From Sulfitobacter faviae (GTDB taxonomy: Bacteria; Pseudomonadota; Alphaproteobacteria; Rhodobacterales; Rhodobacteraceae), in the NCBI RefSeq assembly GCF_029870955.1, contig NZ_PGFQ01000001.1:1922001-1986000 (forward strand): a stretch of DNA of 64,000 nt. The letters run 5' to 3'. How positions within the stretch are numbered: the stretch's first letter is position 1; the number at the start of each line of letters is the position of its first letter. Of this stretch, positions 59,328-64,000 are shown piece by piece. The translations under genes and the position numbers were made by a program. The notes under the pieces were generated by a model. The model saw nothing but the letters and a program-made list of their open reading frames with translations. It had not been told where the DNA came from and did no database searches.

Positions 59328-61961
59328 TTAGTCGTCGACCCGCACGGTGAACTCTACCCGGGCGAAGCCGCCGGGAAGGATGCTGCCATGCGTGCTCGAT
59401 ACGTTGGTCGAGGTGACGGTGGCCGTGCTGGTGCCCGGGAACAGGCTTTCAGGGCAGGCGCCGCCACAGTCCGTGATCGCGGTATAGGCCGGGGCCGCGT
59501 CCGTGATGATCACATTGTCCGCCGCAGAGGCACCTGTGTTCTCGGCTTCGACCATGTAGCGGATGCACTGGCCGGGCTCGACATCAAGGCGCGTCTTGGT
59601 GAAGGTGCCCACGGTGCCATCGCAGCTCGCGTCGATGTACTGATACTTGCTCAGTGTGACATCGCCCGAGATGATGACCACGCGGTCTTCGACGGCGTTG
59701 TTGGTCTGGTCGATATCGGTCCCGACACCGTTCAACGTGTTGTTGATGGTGATGGTGCCGACTTCGGACACACCTTGGGTGGCTGTCGACGGCGTCTGCA
59801 CACGGTAGATCAGCGAGATGCTGTCGCCCGGGGCAAGTCCGTTCACACCCGGCGAGACGCCGTCGGTCAGGTCATTGAAGTTGTCGATCACCGGTTCGGA
59901 CGGATCGATCACACCGTTGCCGTTCTGATCCCAGAAGATCGCGCCGGAGAAGTTGGTCAGGCCCGATTGCGTGATCGACGCTTCGGTGATGGCCACGTTC
60001 CCTTCGTTCGAGATGGTGTGGAGGATGTCCACGATACCACCCGGCGAAGCCTGCGCGCTTTGGTCTTCGATGATCTTCACGTCATAGATTTCATTGACCG
60101 TGACTTGGTTGACGATCCGGTCACCTTGACCCGAGACGGAAGAGACGACCGCGACGTCGACCAGCGTGTCACCCGGCAGAGCGCCATCGGCGGGCGTGAT
60201 CACGGCGCGGATGGCCTGCGATGCGCCTGCGGGGATGGTGCCGGTGTTCGACACGATCGATCCGTCGGGCAGTTGGAACTCAACCGTCCAGCCTGCGGGC
60301 AGGGCCTGATCCAGCGACAGGTTGAAGCTGTCCGAGGTGGGGCCGTTGTTTTCGACCAGCATCTCGAAGACAACCGGTGCGCCCGGGTCTGTCGACTGGG
60401 TGACCCATGGGTTGCCACCGTTCGTCGGTGCCGCGCCATCGCCTTCGGAACCGACGACGGCGTTCTCAAGATCGACCGAAGCCGCAAGAACCGCGCCGGT
60501 GAATTCGGCAGTCGACACATCGCTGACGCCGGAGTTGTCCGAGGTCGTTGTGATGACGGCGGTGTAGTTGGTGGTGGCGGTTGGTGCGACATCGGTTGGC
60601 AATGTGGTGATCAAGGTCACCTTGGCGCTGTCACCGATACCCAAGGGACCGACAGAGCCGACCACCGGTGTGATACCGTCGGCGCCCACAAAGCGGAAGG
60701 TGGTGCCAGCCGGGAAGTCGCCATTGGCCACGTCGAGGGTCAGGCTGTCCGGGCTGTTGGAGAGGTTGGTCAGCACGAATTCCTGACGGATTGTGCCGCC
60801 CTGATAGACATCGCCGGATTCCGTGACGACATCGTTGTTGGCCGCGTCATCGTCGGTGGCCGAGGCAATCGCCGGGTTGGCCGTGCCGTTGGAGTTGATC
60901 GCCGTATCAGCAACCGCCACCGCATATTGGTTGTCCACGGTGACAGAGGCGGTGTTCGATGGCGGGAAGGCCACGCCGTCAACGTCCTGGGTCGCCACGT
61001 TGGTAATGATGCCCGCATTGGCGGTATCCGCGATCACGGCACGGAAGGTCACCTCACCCGAGCGGCCAGAACCGACAGAGGAGATCAGGAAGTTGACGTT
61101 CTGCGCGTCGTCATAGTCCCACGCGATGGTTTCGCCAGAGCCGTTTGTCGCGTCGACGACGGTGGAGCCGTTGTCATCGTCCAGCGGTGTGGCAGAGTCA
61201 GACCAGCGGGCCGAGCCGGGCACATAGGTCAGGCGGCCATCGAGCACGTCCTGCACAGAGTAGCTGTTGGCCGCGGCCAGACCGGTGCTGGAGTAGGTCA
61301 GCGTGATCGTTACCGTATCGCCCGCGTCGATGATATTGGGGTTGCCGCCCGAAGCCGGGTCCGCCGTCATCGATTTGACCAACTCGACAATCGCGTCGTT
61401 GGAGATTGTCAGCGTGTCCGTATTGGTGCTCAGCACGGTGCCGTCGAGGGTCGAGGCCGCCGTGACGGTGATCGTGTCGGAACCGGTCGCCGTGGAGGCG
61501 ACGGAGGCTTCGATCACGATGCCGAACTGCTCACCGGGGGCGAGGGTCGGGGTCTCGGTCAGCGGGGTGGCGCTATCGGCCACGCCGTCCATGTTGGCGT
61601 CGGGGTAGAAAACCAGCTGCGAGGTGTCGAGCGTGCCGGTGTCGGTTTCCACTGCCGTCAGCGCAAAGGCATCCGGGCCGTTACCATCGTTGGTGATGAT
61701 GTGCGGCAGGAACGCCTTACCGCCGGGGGCGATGGTTTCGGTGTTGTCAGAGGTCAGGGTGACGCCGGCAACTTGCTGAACGACTGTCTCAACGGTGTTG
61801 GAGGTTACCGTGATCGTGTCGCCCGCGGCATTGGTATAGGTCGCCACGGCTTGGTTGCCGATGACAGAGCCCGCTTCGGGCGCCGCGAAAGCGACAGTGC
61901 CGATCACGGCGGTCAGAGCAACGGCGCTTACGGAGCGCAGGAAGGTTGTTTGGTGTTTCAC
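59328..61961 (-). CDS. Secreted DUF11-repeat protein of 877 residues
   Basis: A signal peptide (MKHQTTFLRSVSAVALTAVI, cut near AFA) is followed by GSVIGNQAVATYTNAAGDTI. Several Ig-like DUF11 modules of about 110-130 residues follow, with repeated NDGNGPDAFAL, SNSPDSLTLDVANGD and NNGPTSDSFNLSLDQAL-type openings. Asp/Asn-rich loops (YPDANMDGVADSATPL, WDQNGNGVIDPSEPVI) look able to bind calcium. It is strongly acidic, with no membrane segment after the signal. The C-terminal module contains cysteines (CDGTVG, CIRYMVEAENTG, CGGACPE). I infer an extracellular fibre or matrix protein exported with the giant barrel protein. Its frame is intact. Confidence 0.87.
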   Translation of the reverse strand: MKHQTTFLRSVSAVALTAVIGTVAFAAPEAGSVIGNQAVATYTNAAGDTITVTSNTVETVVQQVAGVTLTSDNTETIAPGGKAFLPHIITNDGNGPDAFALTAVETDTGTLDTSQLVFYPDANMDGVADSATPLTETPTLAPGEQFGIVIEASVASTATGSDTITVTAASTLDGTVLSTNTDTLTISNDAIVELVKSMTADPASGGNPNIIDAGDTVTITLTYSSTGLAAANSYSVQDVLDGRLTYVPGSARWSDSATPLDDDNGSTVVDATNGSGETIAWDYDDAQNVNFLISSVGSGRSGEVTFRAVIADTANAGIITNVATQDVDGVAFPPSNTASVTVDNQYAVAVADTAINSNGTANPAIASATDDDAANNDVVTESGDVYQGGTIRQEFVLTNLSNSPDSLTLDVANGDFPAGTTFRFVGADGITPVVGSVGPLGIGDSAKVTLITTLPTDVAPTATTNYTAVITTTSDNSGVSDVSTAEFTGAVLAASVDLENAVVGSEGDGAAPTNGGNPWVTQSTDPGAPVVFEMLVENNGPTSDSFNLSLDQALPAGWTVEFQLPDGSIVSNTGTIPAGASQAIRAVITPADGALPGDTLVDVAVVSSVSGQGDRIVNQVTVNEIYDVKIIEDQSAQASPGGIVDILHTISNEGNVAITEASITQSGLTNFSGAIFWDQNGNGVIDPSEPVIDNFNDLTDGVSPGVNGLAPGDSISLIYRVQTPSTATQGVSEVGTITINNTLNGVGTDIDQTNNAVEDRVVIISGDVTLSKYQYIDASCDGTVGTFTKTRLDVEPGQCIRYMVEAENTGASAADNVIITDAAPAYTAITDCGGACPESLFPGTSTATVTSTNVSSTHGSILPGGFARVEFTVRVDD

Positions 61962-62021
61962 GTTAATATTCCCTAGTTCTATAGTAGTTGGAGAGAGAGT
62001 GGAGAGAGAGAGGCGCCGGGA

Positions 62022-62534
62022 TTAGTTCAGGCGCACGCGGTAGCTGTTGAAGGCGGAATCGCCTGCTTCGAGCGGTTCGGAGAGGGTCCAGCGCACGGCG
62101 GCGACAGCCTCTTCAGGGAGCGGCTCTTCGGTCATGTTGCCATCGGCATCGACGACCTTGCGGATGGCGGGAACGGTGGACCATTCCAGCCCTTCCTGTT
62201 CGGGGTCCATCTCGGCCTGGACTTCAAAGACCGCGGCGACAGAGGTCACTTCGGCGCCCAATGTGATAGAGACGCCCTCGGGGACCGGTGCGGCGATGAC
62301 GAGCCCTTCCATGGCGCCGTCGGTCATGTTCTGGTGGCGCAGCTCATAAGAAATGACTTCGCCCGGGCGGACCGTCTCACGCTCAACGAGGACTTCTTCG
62401 CCCTCGGCATTGGTTTCCACCACGCGGAAGGAGAATTCGCTCGTGAGCGCGTCGGCGGCAGCCGCGAAACCCGCGAGCGACAAAGCCGTACTCGTGATGA
62501 GTGTCTTGGACAATTGGGAGATATGGATACGCAT
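62022..62534 (-). CDS. Secreted 170-residue envelope-locus protein
   Basis: A signal peptide (MRIHISQLSKTLITSTALSL, cut near AAA) is followed by one domain of about 140 residues. VERETVRPGEVISYELRHQN resembles the first strands of a DUF11 module, and VRWTLSEPLEAGDSAFNSYR ends the domain. This could be a single-module partner, chaperone or subunit of the two larger proteins downstream. It is the first gene of the line and lies next to the motif cluster at 62685-62733. Confidence 0.82.
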   Translation of the reverse strand: MRIHISQLSKTLITSTALSLAGFAAAADALTSEFSFRVVETNAEGEEVLVERETVRPGEVISYELRHQNMTDGAMEGLVIAAPVPEGVSITLGAEVTSVAAVFEVQAEMDPEQEGLEWSTVPAIRKVVDADGNMTEEPLPEEAVAAVRWTLSEPLEAGDSAFNSYRVRLN

Positions 62535-62684
62535 CTAGTAGTTCCCTTGTTGGCCGGTGAAGAGCCGGCGATTGCAATGAACGGACACGCTCATTGCGTT
62601 GTCCTGTTCTCATCTTCGGGGAACCGGATACCGATATCATCTGAGCGAACGGTTAACTCGCTGAGCCTGTGGTCAGGCGCTTAA

Positions 62685-62733
62685 CCGAAAGGATAGGTGG
62701 CCCTATCAGGTCGCGCCGCGGCCTATCATTTGG
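62685..62733. promoter_or_regulatory. Cluster of three CCTATC motif copies, probable operator
   Basis: CCGAAAGGATAGG (62685-62697, minus-strand copy of the motif), CCTATC (62702-62707) and CCTATCATTTGG (62722-62733). The first two form an inverted pair, GATAGG-TGGC-CCTATC. The cluster lies about 150-200 bp upstream of the 170-residue gene, as for activator sites of a LuxR-type regulator. Confidence 0.6.
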
Positions 62734-62836
62734 CGCGGAAATGGGGCCGGGCGCGGGCTCCGCAGATGGTTAATTTTGCTGGGAAAATGGGGCTTCCGAA
62801 TCTTTGATTCGATGCGGGCCGTCATAGGCCGAACGC

Positions 62837-62860
62837 AAAAACGCCCGCGCGGGGCGGGCG
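62837..62860 (-). terminator. Terminator of the response-regulator gene
   Basis: On the minus strand CGCCCG pairs with CGGGCG across a GC-rich loop and is followed by TTTTTGCG. It is 92 bp from the stop. Confidence 0.7.
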
Positions 62861-62951
62861 ATTATGGTTTACGCTCAGAGGGGAGACGGGGGGCGCTACA
62901 GGGTGCGCGCTGGGCCGATGCCGGGGGTGGTTCAGGGGTGTGAAACGGGCC

Positions 62952-63572
62952 TCAAACGAAGCCCGCATCGCGCGCAATGATCGCCGCATCGGTACGATTC
63001 TTTGCGTCCAGTTTTCGGCAAAGTGTTTTGACATGCAGTTTGATCGTCACTTCCTGCAGATCGAGGTCGCGGGCGATCTCTTTGTTAGACTGCGCGTTCA
63101 TCAATCCGCGCAGCACTTGGCGCTCCCGCTCGGACAGGGATTTCTCGAAATCCGTCTCTTCGGGATTGTCCTTGCCCGACATGAAGGTGACCGGGGCATA
63201 GGTCTCTCCCGCCGCCATGAAACGCACCGCGTTGACCAGTGACTTGGCGGGCAGCGTCTTGGGCAGAAAGCCGATCGCCCCCATTTCGAGCGCCTGTTCG
63301 GCAATGAGCCGAGTGGCGGTGCCGGAAATCAGCCCGACCGGGCGACCCTCATTGATATCAAGAACGGTTTGCAGACCCTGCAAGCCCTTCATGCCGGGCA
63401 TTGTATAATCCAGCAGCACCAGGTCGTAGGGCGGCTCTGATTTGATCTTGTCCAGCGCTCCGGCCAGATCGCTCGCCGCTTCGGTGACGGTGGCCCCATC
63501 CGCATCAAGAAACATGGCGATGGTCTCTCGGACCATGTCGTGATCATCGGCAATTAAAATACGCAAAGACAT
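62952..63572 (-). CDS. NarL/LuxR-type response regulator
   Basis: The 206-residue protein has a receiver domain with acidic pocket DDHD (residues 9-12), phosphate acceptor D55 (LVLLDYTMPGMKG) and Lys in FLPKTLPAKS. Its HTH domain runs from about residue 143 (LSERERQVLRGLMNAQSNKE) to the end, with recognition helix EVTIKLHVKTLCRKL. SD AGGAGA supports the ATG at 63572. It should bind paired sites as a dimer. It lies between two regions that share the CTATC motif, so it is the best candidate to control them. The cognate kinase is not in view and may lie past the right edge. Confidence 0.93.
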   Translation of the reverse strand: MSLRILIADDHDMVRETIAMFLDADGATVTEAASDLAGALDKIKSEPPYDLVLLDYTMPGMKGLQGLQTVLDINEGRPVGLISGTATRLIAEQALEMGAIGFLPKTLPAKSLVNAVRFMAAGETYAPVTFMSGKDNPEETDFEKSLSERERQVLRGLMNAQSNKEIARDLDLQEVTIKLHVKTLCRKLDAKNRTDAAIIARDAGFV

Positions 63573-63653
63573 AATAGATCTCCTGAAGCCAAAATGGCCG
63601 GCGTTCTTTAATTGGTAGAGTGTGCCCGTTTCAAAAGAAAGATGAAAGCCCAA

Positions 63654-63663
63654 GGGGGGGGGG
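63654..63663. repeat. Run of 10 G
   Basis: Ten G lie between the response-regulator start and the first CTATC motif copy, in the shared control region. Length variation would alter spacing. Confidence 0.85.
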
Positions 63664-63678
63664 CAAAGGCATGCGCCG

Positions 63679-63740
63679 CTATCCTTTGGTATGGCAATGC
63701 GGGCCGCGCGGGGACAGGCGCACCTATCCTTTGGTATAGG
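63679..63740. promoter_or_regulatory. Two direct copies of CTATCCTTTGGTAT, probable operator
   Basis: The 14-bp sequence is identical at 63679-63692 and 63724-63737, 45 bp apart. The second copy is part of an 18-bp imperfect palindrome, CCTATCCTTTGGTATAGG (63723-63740). They lie between the divergent genes at 63572 and 63821; the nearer copy ends 81 bp before the right-hand start. Confidence 0.7.
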
Positions 63741-63820
63741 GGGGATGCGCTTCTGCGCCTTCGCGCCTGTCATTCGGGCAGGGTATGGTCAGGTCACAAC
63801 GCCAGATAAGGAAATTTGAC

Positions 63821-64000
63821 ATGACCTTTCAGTACCTCAGCAAGACCATCACCGCGGCCGCCCTCTCTCTGGGTCTTGCGTCGGCGGTTGCCGCCCAAGA
63901 CGAAGAGGCCGTGCTCGAAGTGACGCTGGCCGAGGAAACCCATAGCTTCACCCTCTCAGATCTCAAATCCATGCCTGTCTCTAGCTTTGAGACGACGACG
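63821..64000 (+). CDS. Secreted protein, probably molybdopterin-binding oxidoreductase-like (partial)
   Basis: Sixty codons are visible before the window ends. A signal peptide (MTFQYLSKTITAAALSLGLA, cut near VAA) is followed by EDEEAVLEVTLAEETHSFTL and DLKSMPVSSFETTT. This short opening resembles small periplasmic YedY/SUOX-like domain proteins of roseobacters, but too little is present to be sure. SD AAGGAA lies 7 nt upstream of the ATG at 63821. It is divergent from the response regulator and shares the motif-containing region. Confidence 0.6.
   Translation, partial: MTFQYLSKTITAAALSLGLASAVAAQDEEAVLEVTLAEETHSFTLSDLKSMPVSSFETTT

Larger units (their letters stand above)
62535..62951. other. 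Regulatory region upstream of the envelope locus
   Basis: These 417 bp have no gene. They contain the three motif copies listed separately, and the terminator of the response-regulator gene at 62837. The 150 bp nearest the 170-residue gene should hold its promoter, but no clear sigma70 boxes are seen. Confidence 0.65.

Noticed and set aside
59388..61976. 862-codon plus-strand frame and similar long frames at 54784-56637 and 56671-58497
   Set aside because: They are antisense to the DUF11 and giant proteins, without signal, SD or recognisable domains.

Overview
The window comes from a high-GC alphaproteobacterium of the marine Roseobacter group (Rhodobacteraceae in the broad sense; Sulfitobacter-like is my best guess). 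The evidence is the protein sequences of the ribosomal and translation genes, the Bzt/Aap amino-acid transporter, the rpmH-rnpA-yidD-yidC order, and the roseobacter-type accessory genes. The window opens inside rpoC and ends inside a secreted, probably molybdopterin-binding protein.

Layout. 1-3751: end of rpoC with its terminator, a single-domain response regulator, a DMT-type exporter and a convergent putative rhamnosyltransferase. 3752-28414: str, S10, spc and alpha gene clusters in canonical order (rpsL-rpsG-fusA-tuf; rpsJ-rplC-rplD-rplW; rplB-rpsS-rplV-rpsC-rplP; rpmC to rpmD; rplO-secY-adk; rpsM-rpsK-rpoA-rplQ). The series is cut in three places by unrelated genes: a desaturase plus a valine-repeat PRC-barrel protein, a 2OG-Fe(II) oxygenase, and a 61-residue Cys/His-rich secreted peptide. 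Two of the three cuts carry a copy of a palindromic repeat with 18-bp inverted ends. 28478-33976: a tightly packed operon (HtrA-type protease, rarA, crcB, RluA-type pseudouridine synthase, HAD phosphatase, ATP12-type chaperone). 34170-38727: bztABCD amino-acid ABC transporter. 38790-47197 (minus): phosphohistidine phosphatase, argB, engB, MOSC protein, yidC, a GGDEF/EAL protein, ttcA, yidD, rnpA, rpmH. 47514-51213: TVP38 membrane protein, Mer/Lpd-type oxidoreductase, sensor kinase and tRNA-Arg(ACG). 51252-53245 (minus): a DsbA-like isomerase, two small membrane proteins and a lysozyme-like protein. 53471-63572 (minus): an envelope locus of a ~1,913-residue repeat/beta-barrel protein, an 877-residue DUF11-repeat protein, a 170-residue secreted protein and a NarL/LuxR-type response regulator.

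The most interesting region is 53-64 kb. Three secreted or outer-membrane proteins with related modules lie in one line. A repeated motif, CTATC(C/A)TTT(G/C)G, lies upstream of the three-gene line, between the response regulator and the rightmost gene, and upstream of the lysozyme-like gene. I infer a small regulon that builds a surface structure under a two-component system.

Quality note: 13 single-base losses, all in G/C runs or in CCGG contexts, break otherwise intact reading frames, including essential rpsG, rpsJ and adk. I treat them as sequence or assembly errors, not pseudogenes, and give whole-gene coordinates across each break.
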